A stretch of DNA of 64,000 bases from Dicaeum eximium. Lineage: Eukaryota > Chordata > Aves > Passeriformes > Dicaeidae. The position numbers and the translations under genes were made by a program. This document shows positions 11,850-24,300 of the stretch, in pieces (the first letter of the stretch is position 1; every line of letters begins with the position of its first letter). The notes under the pieces are model-generated. The model saw nothing but the letters and a program-made list of their open reading frames with translations, was not told the origin of the DNA and made no database searches. Location: NCBI GenBank assembly GCA_013396995.1, contig VWZP01002402.1, positions 641,538 to 705,537 on the forward strand, in the 5' to 3' direction.

Positions 11850-12660
11850 TTGAACCTGCTGCGCCCAAACCTATTCCTGCTCCGCGTCCTCATTTTGTAG
11901 GGAGTGCAATGGAGATGCGGGATGGTGACACCATTTCTCCTGCCCACTGCGGAGCTGGGAGCAGCTCCTGCTCCTCCAGGCCGGGCGGCGCTGCCAGCCC
12001 CACGCGTTACTCATTAACGCCCGGTTACTCGTTAACAGCGCGCACACGGGGGTCCTGCTCGGCCCTCCACAGCCCCCGGGTTACATTGCACAATCCACGA
12101 GCTGCTGCCCTGCCAGCTTTATCTCCTAGCTGAAACCTTGCTTCCTGGCATCCTTTTGCATCTTTGCGAGCGGCCGGAGCCAACACGTTAAAATACTGTT
12201 TACCCGGCCATTCGCTTTCCCAGAACGCGGGGGAACCGCGGAGGAATTGGAGGAGCCCATCCATGGCAAGGATGTCCCCCTGCCTGCGAGTCAGGTTTCT
12301 CCCTCCCATCAGGAAGAGCCTGCTGCTTAAACGGTGTTTCTGCCCTTCCAGAAATTTCCAGAGTGTTCAGCAGCCTCTACCCGGGGCCGCGGCCAGCTGC
12401 TGGTGGTGGCGCAGGGTGGCTGACCCAGCGATGGCAGGGAAGGAAAAGGTCAAGGTGTGCTGTGGTGAGGCAAGGGGAAAACCCAGCTCTGCCAGGGAAT
12501 GACTCTGGGCAAAGGCCGGGCAGATGGGCGCTGCCTGAGGCCACGGAAGCTGCTCCCTGCTCGGGGCAAAGGGGCCCGAAGCCGGTGGCCAAAAGGCACC
12601 CAGGGAGTGCTGGGGGACAGCAGTGGCAGGAAGGGTCTGGACCCCCCACCACAACGGTGG
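11850..12660. promoter_or_regulatory. CpG island in the desert (first)
   Basis: CpG dinucleotides are rare in the flanks but dense here, highest at about 12000-12240 (roughly twenty in 240 bp), with several GC-box-like and CCCGGG/CCGCGG sites. In vertebrates such patches usually mark promoters or Polycomb-bound enhancers of developmental genes. Frames of about 100-140 codons cross the island on both strands, as expected where GC content removes stops; none shows a known domain. Which strand, if any, is transcribed cannot be told. Confidence 0.6.
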
Positions 12661-14586
12661 GGTGAAGGTGGTGGCAGGCACCCCTGCCCTTTGTGCAGCT
12701 CCCTCCCTGTATTTCCAAATTTCAGCACCTCTTTGGAGGAGGGAAGTGAACTGGGGTGATGGTGGCTTTGACAAGGTGAACATGTCAGCAGCCCCAGCAA
12801 GTATGTTGTCCCCAGCAAAAACAGCAGCCTAGTGATTCTGGATATAGTGTTACATCACTTGCAAAATTCAGGATTTGTCCAAAACATGGTGCTTTTTTTA
12901 TATAGATAATATCAGTAATATATAATAACTATTATTGTTATTATTAACCTTAAGGAACTTTGTTATTCCATAAATATAAATAAAGTGTAGTTATCCTTAA
13001 TCTGATTTCAAATGACCTGAAAAGAGGATCAAAAAAGTGCAAGAGAGCTGTACAACAAGGGAGAAAATGGCGAGTGGGGGAAGGGGGGTGAGGGTGTTGA
13101 CTGTAAAAGAAAGAAAATTATCCCAATTCTAGCACTGCTGGAAAAACGTGAAAGTTATTGCCGCACAAAGAACCTCTTGAACTGCTCTGCCTTCCAAAAT
13201 TTCTACTGCACTCTCTGCAGTTACTTGTGTATGGCAGAAGCAGCATCTTTGTATTATATGAACAGTCTGCTTCATAATCAAATACCATCTGTCGCTACAT
13301 CTGAACTTGTTTTCAACATCTGTGCGTTCTGGTCTTAACAAAGCTTTAAAAACTAATTCAAAAACTTTCACAGATCACTGACTAAATATGTACATTTACC
13401 ATCTTTCATATTGGTTTAAAATATTTCTTCTATAGCTGCATCCCCTTGGCTGGGAATAGTTAAGATGTATACACTGAGTTGCTTTATTAAGCTTATTTTC
13501 TAATGGCCTTGGGTAGCCAAGTGCAAAAGAGGGACACTTGCTCAGGCACCGAGAGGACCCATCATATTCTTTCTTGGTGCCAATACAGTCCCTTTCTGCC
13601 AATGAGAAACCTGAAAGTTGATCAGCTACCATACCCCAATTACTCAAAATGACACTACAGATAAAACTGCAACCAAGGGGAGAATCAACTGTATGGCTTA
13701 TATGCTGCTAAAGTGTGTCTGAACAAATGGTGAAGTAAAATCATGAGAGCCCTCAGGAGGATAAGTACGTTGTTACTTTGCACATGCTTCAGAAATGTGA
13801 AGTACATCTTTACAGAACTTTTGGCCAACCCCCTGGCAGATGTTGACCAGTTTTGCTTATGTATACATCAGTTGCAGAACACTAAAACAGAGATTGGAAA
13901 TTTTAATTTAGTCAAGGCAGTTGGGCTAAAATGATGGCTTTTGTTGAAACCATTAAATAGAGCTGCCTAATGAAGTACAGTACAGCACTGGCAAACCGAG
14001 CTCTGATGAGATGCAGCAGCTTCCAAACTGCAGCCCTGCAAAAGGGAAGAAGGAAGCTCGCAAGTCTTTAACTGAAGTGGAATGGCGACAGCCCTTGTAA
14101 AGCTGTGTTTGATTTTGTGTTTGAGGGCAGATGCACTTGTACATTATCGCCCTGACATTTTAACCATTAGTTGGAAATGTGCCGTTGCAGTTCCTGCCAT
14201 ATATTTCTCAATCCTATTTGTTAGAAAGTGAGCTAATAGACAGCGTGATGAAGTGATCATAAATTCACTTTCAAAGGGCATTTGGGTTCAGAGCCTAAAG
14301 ATTGAATATGGCAAATTCTTAGGCATGGGGAAGAAGGTGGGGGCCAGGAGGGTCATTCTCACTGATGGGTTCAGTGATTGATTCCACAACAGAACTATAT
14401 TTGCCCTTTACTTGGCTGTTTAACACAGAATAGCTATAATAGGTTCCTGATCCATTATTCCTCTTCTTCCTAGGGTCGCTATGAAGTGAAAGAAAATATA
14501 ACCTTGGCTGTGATAAAATAAACTTTAGCATTATCAGGTGTTTGGAAATTGGAAGGTGTCTGATTGCTTTATATAGGATAGAAACA

Positions 14587-14606
14587 AACACACACACACA
14601 CACACA
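14587..14606 (+). repeat. (CA)n microsatellite
   Basis: Uninterrupted ACACAC run of about 20 bp in intergenic DNA. Confidence 0.85.
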
Positions 14607-16964
14607 AAGGGTTATAATATAATCCTCCGTGCTGCCTCTGACAAATGGTTATTACCATTCTGTATTGGTTTTTTGCTCATACAATAATATGGTCCCATGC
14701 AAGTCCACACAGCCTTGAAATTCTTCTTATTATACACAGCCTTCCAAAAATCACATGCAGAATGCTGCTTTTTTAATGGTGATTAACAGCATTTTTTTAA
14801 AGATAGGTGGCTTAGAACAAAATTTGCTTTGAGAGAGAAATAAATTATCTGAAAGGCAAGATGAAAATGAGTATTTCAGCACAAGGCAGCCCCAAAATAT
14901 TTTCAATAATTAGAAGAGACTTATGTTCCATTTTACTGTTTTATGTGTTATATAGTATAGAGCAAGTGCCACTGTTTGTCAGCATTTCCCTTGTAAATCC
15001 TGGTTTTCCAGAGGGTTGCTCTAACTTGCCAATTTCAAATCGCACTGGGCTAACACTCACTATCCACATTGTCAGCCCAGATGCAAATTTCTGTTGTTGT
15101 TATTACCAAAAATGAAATCAAGTGAAGCTGCTGGTTTTTAGTTCATGGCAAAAGATGATGGTTGGGAAGAGGGGGATGGTGGTGGCTCGTGTGCTTTTTT
15201 TTCCCCCTGTTGCTCCTAGTTGGGATTTTGTCGCTGCAATGGTCAGATTCAAATGGGTTTGTTTTGAAAGGGATGTGAAAGGATATTTTTTTGTACACCC
15301 CAAAAAATAAGTGACACGTAGAGGGCTCAGGGAGAGAAGAGGGCAGTGCTCTTATCTGGTACAAGTCACTCCCAGCCAGGCCTTGGTATCCAGGGGTACA
15401 TCTGCTGACCCCATTCCAGGCTTGGGTTCTGCATCATAAAGGCCTTAACGTGCTAATAAATGCCCATTAAGCAGCTGAATCCTGCAAGAAAACACAAAAT
15501 TAGTTGACTCACCTGAAGCAACTCCTGTGGAGCACAGGACCAAACCCATGTCTCATCCTCCCAGACTTTGAGGCCAACTTTTGGGACCTTGAAGGACCTT
15601 ATAAACAGAACCATGAAGAAGGGGCCAATCCTTCTTCAACATCCCCAAAACCTACATGATACCACAATGGGCACAGGAGAGCACAGGCCTTTGGGGCTGC
15701 AGTCCCAAATGCTGTCTTCTTGGCAATGGGGCAGAGGGTAAAAGTAAAGTAAAGTAAGTAAAATTAATTTTCCAACTTAAAAAAAGAATTCTGAAGCATC
15801 GCTGTCCTCCTATTTATTGAGTCTTTTACTATTTAACTCCTGATTTGGTTTTTTATGCTGGAGAAGGCTGTACTGAGATGTTTTTGACTGCTTTCCTCTG
15901 TGGATGTAGTCCTCCACCCCTGTGAGGCATAAGGATGTGAATCCAGACTAAAATCAGATTTACTCCAGTGCAGCAGTATATTATAAGTGGAGAAACAGGC
16001 CTAAGGTCGAAGGTTTGCTTTGAGGAGGAGTGCACTTGTAGATGTTCACAAATCTAGATGTTTTCTGCAAGTAAAGAAGTAGGGAGTCCCTGGGTGAGCA
16101 GTTGTTACCAGCTCTAGGGAGGCTAAAAACTGGTAATACCACACTCCAGCTGCCTGGAGAAAGACAAAGTAGAGAATATGTTCATACCACTTGGAAGATA
16201 CCCACAAATCCTGGGGTACTTTTAAATCAGCCAATGTGACTTGCAGAGCTGGCTGCTGGGGAGTTTATCTTGCTGGGCAGGCTGCGGTGTGGCTGGTGAT
16301 GTTTTTGGTGCTCTGAACTGAGAGACCAAGGTCAGCAAAAGAGACTGTGACATGAGTAGTGTTGCATCACCTTACATCAGGTGAGGTTTCAGTCTGTGCA
16401 CAGTAGCAGCAGGTTATCTTTATAAGCCACTGCTCAGGTACCTCCTCCAAGATCTGCACTAATCAGAGCTACCCCATACACCACTTCGGCATAGAAAACA
16501 AGGTCTGTATAAGTCACAAACTTTTTTCCCCATCTGAAAAATTCTTAGGTAGATTCCACTAGAAAATAAAGGGTAATTCCCTGCCTGTTTAGTGTTAAGT
16601 CAGAATGCCACTCTTATTCTATATCCATGCCCCAAATTTCCATGTATTGATGCATTCCACCACAAAATTCAAGCTTCGAGATCAGAGGACCCCAGCTAAA
16701 TGTCAAGATATTTCCACACAAAAGAAACACTGGATTTGTCCTCTATGTAAGGCACACAGCAGATAAAACCAATAATACCTTATCTCCTCCCATGACTTCC
16801 TGGCCAGGAGCAGCAGCAATATATATTAAGATATCAATTGACTGTTTATGGGATTAAGTAAGGCATAGCTGAAATCAGTCCTTGCTTTTATTTGAGTTTC
16901 ATTCATCCAGTCAGAGATCTGTGTGGGAACCACCTATAATAAAGAAGTAATAATAGCAATAATA

Positions 16965-17110
16965 ATAGAGCTTTGCACTTTTACAGCATCTTCCACTGAA
17001 AGTTATCTGTATGCTTCATAAACATTATTCTTGCGTCCATTCCTTCAATTCTTCCACTTTCTCCTCATCTTTATCTGTAAAATCTGCAGTAATATGATAG
17101 CATAGATGGC
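16965..17110 (+). mobile_element. Probable ancient MIR/L2-like repeat
   Basis: The order 'gcacttttacagcatcttcc', then 'cataaacatta', then 'ctcatctttatctgtaaaat' resembles the conserved core found in amniote MIR/L2-related fossils. Similarity is patchy and judged by eye, so this is tentative. Confidence 0.35.
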
Positions 17111-18194
17111 CTTACAAATAAACTAAGGCGAGCTGTTACTTAAATGAAATATAGAAAGAGCAAGGTAAAGTTATGTGAAAAAATGTGAGGGAAATTCAGT
17201 AGGCTAGATATGGTTTACATTCATTTTGCTAACGTATTATGTGCTCAGTTAAGGATAAAAGAAAATCCATACATTTTGCTAGGTTCACTGATATTCTTGC
17301 ATTAAAGGAACATAAATCAACTTGCACCACTCAGCATGTCAGGTTTCTGAGACATAAAATGGAGAGGAAGAAAAATATCAGGGAAGAAAGTTTGGAAAGA
17401 CGCGGGGTTTTGTTTCTTTAGAACAGATAATATTTTCTAAAATCTCAGTCTTGTGAACATATATTTTACATGTGAGTAAGTCACAGCATTGAAAGGTGGC
17501 AGGAGATGTAGGCATGGGGCTGCAATTTGAAACTCCCCAGAACAGCAGGGCTCCCTTTGTCTAGGGTTATGGGGCAAGTAGCTCACTAAGCACAGTTAGG
17601 AGACAAATAAAAAATACTAACAAATACCGACACAAGCATTGTGTTCAGTGTCTTGAACTGACTTCAGAACAAGGAAAGAAGATGCTATTTTCTCCAGGAA
17701 ATTAATCCCTGGAATCTTAGCCTGTCTCCAGTGTAAAACTTCCTAGAGTGAAATTCTCTCCAAGTGGATAGCAGCACAAAGCCCATATAGCACTAAGCTT
17801 GTGGTAATGACTTCTTCCATTTCAGTGCTTTAATGTAAAGTGAAAGGTAAACAAAATTTAAAAGACAAGGACAACACCTGAGAATGCATAAAATTATGCA
17901 AGCAGGCAGATTTGGGAGACAAATGCACAGTAAAGAGGAGTTTTGTAAATGGAAAGGGCCTCTAAGCAGGAAAATCCCAATGTTCCACCAGTATCAGAGG
18001 CCTTTCTCCTCTTGCACTGCTTTAGGTTTGAAGATTCTCTCCACAAAGAAGCTGGTCTATGACTACATGGCCATTTCCTTTGTTGAGCAAATCCAGGTTT
18101 TAATTGAGCAGGGTGAAATACTGGGAGAGGCATGGATAGCAGAGGGAAAGGGAACAGGCCATGGACTCCAGTGGAGCACCAGGACAAATAAGAG

Positions 18195-18270
18195 AACTGT
18201 GGCCCGTGCCTCAACTTCTCTATCCATAAAATGCCAGCAGCTATCACCCCCTCAGTAATTTCATTCTGCC
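18195..18270 (+). mobile_element. MIR-like SINE fossil
   Basis: The segment with 'cgtgcctcaacttctctatc' followed by 'cataaaatg' parallels the MIR consensus core (cctcagtttcc...tctgtaaaatggg) in forward orientation. It is short and diverged, as expected for a repeat that predates amniote radiation. Confidence 0.45.
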
Positions 18271-19059
18271 CTCCCCCTTTTCTCAGCATGACAGTGACTG
18301 TAGCACTAGCCCAGTAATTGGGTATTTTCGTGCCTCAAATTCACTGGTATTTAATTTTTATATCGTTCTCAGAACCTATCACATATTTGTTTTGATTTAT
18401 TCAATATTGATCCTTTCTCTGACTTTCGAGCAGCTATCACCTTCCCCACCCGTTCCCAGGGAGTCTGCCAAGCCAGCAGTTTGTGATTTTGTCATAATAC
18501 ATGTGTTTCATTTGCCGAGTGGCTGTCACAAGCATCTCACAAATGTTACATCCCCTCTTTTTATTCACACGTTCTGTATATTCAGTGTTCCCAGAGATGG
18601 GCTTTTCTTGCGTGGAGAAGCAAGGCTTTTTGTATCAGTTTGCAGGATACAAATCTAAACCTGTTTTAGCAGAGAAAGAGGAGCTTTATTTTTGCTAGGT
18701 TTGAATAAATGCTCTTATCTGGCTTTCCACAATGCACTGTGCACACGAGAGCAGAAAAAAGACAGCTGATGAGGTGAACCTGGGGCCACGTTTTCTGAAG
18801 TGTTGAGGTGGCTTCAGCAGGTTTCACTTTGTTAGCAGTCACTTGCATTTTGCATGCTCATGGTACACAAGCATGTCCCCATTTCAGAAAAATCAGAGTA
18901 AAATATTCTAAGCTGCTCTCCCCAAATCTGCTTTTTGTTAGTTCTGTGTCTCACTGCTGGGAGTCTTCTTCAGCATGGCCATGAGAAGAAGGCCAAGTGT
19001 CACCGGTCTGAGCATTTTAGTTTTAGTGGTTACCCTCTTCCAAGGAAACAAAAAGCAAA

Positions 19060-20140
19060 GCTATGTTAAGAGCACAACCAGCAGACCAAGGGAAGTTTTC
19101 ATCCCCTTCTATTTAGGGCCACATGGAGTATCACCTCTCTCAGCTCTGGAAATCAAAGTGGATGTTGAGAAACTGGAAAGGTCCCAGTAGAAGGAGACCA
19201 GGATCATCAGTACATGAGTGTTGAAGAAAGATTGAAGCAACTGGTCTTATTTAAGAAGGTGAAGAGGAGGCTGGGAAGGGAGGTCTGTAGTCAATATTTG
19301 AAGGATAGTCACAAAGTCAGTGTTGGAAGGGTAGTCACAAGGACAACCAAGCTCCTCTTCTTGGGAGTGGCAGACAGTAAAACAAGGAGCAATAACTGAT
19401 GCCTAAAGATTTTTTGCTTTTTATATATTTTTATATATTTGTAGTTTTGTAGATTTTTTAATATATAGATTTATAGTTTCTTGCATTTACTTACACTTTA
19501 GAATAGTAGATTACTCTTTCTAACACACTATGTCACATTCTTGAAATTGTATTTAGTCTTATTTACAAGAAAAGAATTTCTAACAAGGACATCTCGTTTT
19601 ACACCAGCACTTGGGAGACATAACAAAATATAGGGTGAAGAACCCTTTGGAGTCTCTCCAATAGGGCAGGTCCCAGGGTGGGTTCCCAGGACAGCTGATC
19701 TCCTATTAGATGTACTTGCTGGATATACTAATTCATTAAACCTATAAAATAGTGATAATCTGATGCCATGACTATGCATAGCTATATTCTGTGCACCTGA
19801 AAGATTCATTAAAGAACTGCTCTTTATATCAACCACTTTAATGGTGTTTGGAAAGTTTTTCTTTTGATTCCAGGCAACATAACCACGAGCTGTGGCCCAG
19901 AAGATTCAGAATAGACAATAAGGAACACTTACTCACAGGAGTAGTAAGTTCCTAGTGCAGGAACAAGCTACCCAAGAGCTGATATCTCAGTCCATGGGGG
20001 CTTTCAAGACTCATCAAGAAAAAAAAAGCCACAAACCAGATGTGACATTATCTGGCCAGTTAGTAATAGCTGTGCACTGAGCCGGAGGCTGAACAAGATG
20101 ACCTCCAGGAGGTCCCTTACATTTCATATTTCTATGGTCC
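19060..20140 (+). mobile_element. CR1 LINE 3' fragment, split by an LTR
   Basis: Two blocks match the CR1 3' end in forward orientation. The left block (about 19060-19396) carries degenerate versions of the end of the reverse-transcriptase frame, such as 'gaagaggaggctgggaaggg'. The right block (about 19880-20140) carries the usual final segment with 'caagatgacctccaggaggt' and a closing 'tttctatgg' like the CR1 terminal octamer. CR1 is the main LINE of birds and other reptiles. The reading frame is broken by stops and indels, and the 5' part is missing, so this is a dead, 5'-truncated copy. A 483-bp solo LTR separates the blocks. Confidence 0.85.
19397..19879 (+). mobile_element. Solo LTR of an endogenous retrovirus, inserted in CR1
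   Basis: The 483-bp insert between the two CR1 blocks starts TGATGCC and ends GGCAACA, which are inverted repeats of each other except for one base and have TG...CA ends. TAAC flanks it on both sides (19393-19396 and 19880-19883), a plausible 4-bp target-site duplication. In forward orientation it has a TATA-like TATAAAA at 19743-19749 and an ATTAAA at 19808-19813, the usual U3/R order. No gag, pol or env sequence is present, so it is a solo LTR left by recombination between two LTRs. The retroviral family was not identified. Confidence 0.75.
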
Positions 20141-21229
20141 AAAAGTGTTATGAAAGTTCAAAGGAACTTTTCAAGGAGCCCTCCGAGAGCATACACATAT
20201 ACACACTAACAGAGGGAGAAATCAAACAGGGCTTCCAATACAAACAGCTTCTCAAGATATTCTGACATCAAAGTTAAGCTCCTGTGATCTCCACAGGCAT
20301 TTGAGACATGAAGAAGGGTAGAATAAAGAAGTCTGAGAAAAATAGTCCCTGTGTTGTTTACACTCAAGGTTTTAGTCTTATCTCCCTATAAAATTCTTGT
20401 ACCACTTGGGAAACCCCCAGGTTTCTGCAGATGCAACTGCTAGCTTCCTCCTAGTTCTTCCCTAAACCATTTCTTTTCTTTAAACTGATTTCACTTCTCG
20501 TGAGCTTGCATTCTTTCTAATTCCACATCCTGACATTATTTGGGTTTTGTCTCTAGTCTCCCAGGAGCATGCCATCTTGTGTAAACCCGAGATCTGGCTC
20601 TTTATCTCCAGTAATTTCCACCCTCAGCAGCCTCAGAAATAACTGGTTAATTAGAGGCATATGCTTGGGGGCTGTGTCCATTTCCACAGTTTATGCTGTA
20701 TCACTCAGGGGAAGCAATGGTGGAAAAATCTATCCTTTTCTATGGAGAAATACCTTTTGTTTGTTGTACCACCCCAGGCAGCTTACAAAGTAAAAGATGG
20801 TTTTGCACAGGGAAATTCAGAGATGGGGCAGACTTTTGCATGGATTCTTTTCAGTAAGCATTTTGCTGCGTTGCCATCTCTGCTATCGCGTCCAGTGTCA
20901 CCAGGGAACGGTTCAGCATAAACACCTCCTGAGGAACTGTTCCAGAGCCTAATGCCAACCTGAGACAGCTGCTGATGCTGAACAACATCATCAAGGGCCC
21001 ACTGTCCCTTCCTGCCACTCCTCCTCCTTCACTACCAGTGAAAGAACTATGAAAAGACCAAGAGCTGGTGTACAGCCAACAAGAACTAAAGATCTTGCAG
21101 CTGGTTGTACCACCTGTGCCTTGTGAAATTCCAGCCAAAACAACGTCCCCTCCCTCCCCTCAGATAACCCCTTTATTAGAGAGAAGGGCATCCCATTTGA
21201 CAACTTTATAAGCAGGAGGGGGACGTGCA
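20141..21229. other. Intergenic, nothing recognised
   Basis: Between the CR1 fossil and a small CpG-rich patch. No exon, RNA gene or further repeat could be supported. Confidence 0.55.
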
Positions 21230-21370
21230 CAGCAGCAGGTATGGAAGGCAGCCTCTCCTGCTGTCGCCAGTGGCCGTGGGCGACTGCTTGCCCGCCGGTT
21301 GTGGGTGCGCCGCGCCTCTCGGGGTGAGCTGCCACGCGCGCTCGGATCCACACGCCGTGTGCAAGCCACA
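21230..21370. promoter_or_regulatory. Small CpG-rich patch (second)
   Basis: About 140 bp with a dozen or more CpGs, including 'gcgccgcgcctctcgg' and 'cacgcgcgctcgg', in otherwise CpG-poor sequence. A TATA-like ATATATATAG lies just to the right (about 21379-21388) and a TATAAG to the left (about 21206). It could be a small promoter or an enhancer; it falls short of a standard CpG island length. Confidence 0.4.
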
Positions 21371-24300
21371 TTGTGCCAGATATATATAGCTGCTCAATGC
21401 CACCCTGCTGAGCCAGTGCCAGCACAGATCACATGGTGCCGGCTTTATTTGGGCTGGTTTGAGGGAGATGCACAGAATCCACGAGGGAAAGCGCTGACAC
21501 ACGCGACTCTGACACAAAAGGAAGAATCCTTCACTTAGGGCCATAGAGCAAAGCCAGTGTTCTGGATTCCCCCATTAATACCAAAGGGCACTAAGCGTGT
21601 GTAGTCAGAGCACATTGTCTCAGGGCATGTTCTGGCACGCAGCTCTGAGAGGAAAATTTTGCTTGAAGAATGCTAGAAATGGGTTTATAGCCATTAGTTG
21701 GTAACATTCTTCAAGCATTAAAATATTAGACCTATCTGGTTTCATCTTTTACTAGCAACCAATGTTTTGATTAAAAATGTTTCTTTTAACTGGACTAGAA
21801 ATGGCAGAGGAAAAGTTAAGATGGAAATCATGCATCTTCAGTCCATCTCAGTCACAGATCTTTTTCAATTTGTGTTTTCACATGTGGCATGGGCTTACAC
21901 TCTTGTCCTACTTGTGTCCATGTCCTTGTTTAGATTCAGTACTGATGGATGCTAGAGAGAGAAAGACCCTAAATAACCATGTCTGGATACAACCAGAGGA
22001 TTAGTTGCTGGTGACTAATGAGACAGGTGAGACCTTACTTTTCATGAGTGCTTGGTTTAAAGGGAGGCTCCTGATGCCAGCAGTAGCTCTGCCTTCAAAC
22101 ACACAACTGACCAGCTTTGACTCTATTCAGTGAAGGGCAGCAGCACTCATATATAGTGGCTCATTAGAAAATACCAGCATTTCAGCTTTTTTATCCAATT
22201 AAAAACATCTGGCACTAGGGTGATCCAGCTGGCAGCCCATGGCTCCATACCTAAGTTGTGGAATGGCTGCACCCGTGGTTGCCTCAGCAGAGACCAAGAG
22301 CAGCTGCTAGAGCAGCGCTGAAGGCTGAGCACCTCTGCTGCATCCCTGCATCCCTGCCCAGAGACAGATTCTAGACATCCCCTGGAGGCAGGGCTGCTGC
22401 CCTGGGCACAGCTGGAGGCTCAGAGGGTGGGCATCTCTTCCTCCTGACCTACAGCAGGGAAATGTGGGCTGGGGGCAGGAGCACCAGCTCCTCTACCCAC
22501 AAGTTTGGGGTTTGTTCTGTATGGAGTTGCTGGAAATCTATTGTCTATTTGATGCCGACCTCCTGTTGAGGGTCACCCAACATTGCACTGGGAATATTTT
22601 AAAACAAGCTTTTAAGACAGAAACTGCCTGGCAGGAGGATTTCATTCTGCACACTTAGTTCTCTCTAGCAATTTCTGCCACAGAATTCGTACTCCCCTCT
22701 ATTGACCCCTCAGGGTGGTACTGAGAGGAAATACACCTTGACCTTCACCAAAATAAGAAGTACCATTATTACAACTCCTATTCTTTCTCTGCTTTCTTCA
22801 CAGAGTTAAGCGAGGCACAGGAACCATCAAATTAAATGGCTGGGTCAGCTTAATGTAATAAATCTATTAGTTCATATCATCATATATTTGATTTATACTA
22901 CCCCAGACAATTACTAGCATGTCATTTCTTTGTTTAGGGATTTTTAATTTGAAAGTGTTCTAATCCTTAGTGTCAGCTGTTCCTGGTGGGTGATGACATA
23001 TCTACTGTGAGTGAAACATTCTGATGACATATAGAGTGTAGGAATCAAATGTCATAAGCATAAATATTTAAGCAATAAGACATGACAGGTAGAGCATTTC
23101 TTGGCGATTATCACACACCTCGGGTGGCGTTATGACGAGGCATTTGTCCAAAGGCCAACAGACTTTAACACACTAAAAGTAGTATAATTGCCTGGAAACC
23201 TGCTACTTGAAGTGCCTTACTGACATTTTCCCCTTCTTTTGATGGTTTCTTCATTTTCCAATGGGAGCTCCAAGGAATTACCATTTTCTTCCTTCAAGAC
23301 AAGGAAAGATTACACCGTCAAAAGATCTGAGCACCCGAAGCTACGTGGAAAGGGAGCCTGAGAGAAGATGGACCTAAACCTTAATATACAACATTCACTG
23401 CCCACATTCACAATCTGAATGTGGCTTTGAAACAGCAGATCTGTCATTTCCTGCCTTAATAAGTGCTTTCTGAACCAAGAAGACACAGTCAGCATGGCAA
23501 TGAGGAGCTGAGTAATTTCTTAAGAAACATGCAAGCTACAGACAACTTCTGAGGAGAAAACACCATGTTATCTTCACTTAGAAGATGCTTTCTGTAGTTC
23601 CTTGCTCTGGTTTAATAGCATTACCTTTTCTATGAGTGATATAAGGCTATGGTGTGAAAAACAGAGGTGTTAGTCTTGACTGAAAGTGTATCAAATACAT
23701 ATTTAGTTCTCAAAGTTATAGCTCCAGTTCAATCATCCAATACTGCCAAAAGCCACGCTGAGATAAACCAGCCCAGAGTCACTACAAGCAACGAGACCAT
23801 TCACACCTCTGGAGCTCAAGTCTCAGGACGTGTTTCATTTCTGTCTGAACTGGATAACGTTAAATAGAACACTAGACACAAAAAGAAATGTGAACCTTCA
23901 ACGCCTCTGGTAATTTTTACCTATTTGCTTGCTGTGAAAGACAGGAAATATACAGAGGGATTTGCCGATTTGGCCAGATCTGCACCATCCACAGTGATTC
24001 CTGCTGTGATCTCAGGACCTCGCCTTTTTGCATAAATACTTGGCTGGGCTTAATACCAATAGGTGGAAGAATATATATACACATCCAGTGCACCTCACTG
24101 AGGAAAACAATGGGCCACGTTCATAGTATGAAATAAAGAGTTGCAATGCAAATTTTAGGCATAGCTGATTCCCTCAGCAACTCAGTTCTTTGGCAATGTG
24201 CAAGCAGAGCCTGGTTTTAATTTCACAGATATCTTAATCACGCTTAACTTTTGCTTTTGGATTGGAAGGCAAATGCCACATCTTTTTGTTTTACCTCCAC

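Larger units (their letters stand above)
12661..19059. other. Intergenic with simple repeats and old SINE traces
   Basis: No gene recognised. Contains a (CA)n run at 14587-14606, an AAAGT-type run near 15738-15761, and two MIR-like fossils listed separately. The remaining sequence has short frames and no obvious structure. Confidence 0.55.

Noticed and set aside
13077..13094. Possible G-quadruplex (G4, G6 and G3 runs)
   Set aside because: Only three separated G-runs are present, so a standard four-tract quadruplex is not clearly supported.
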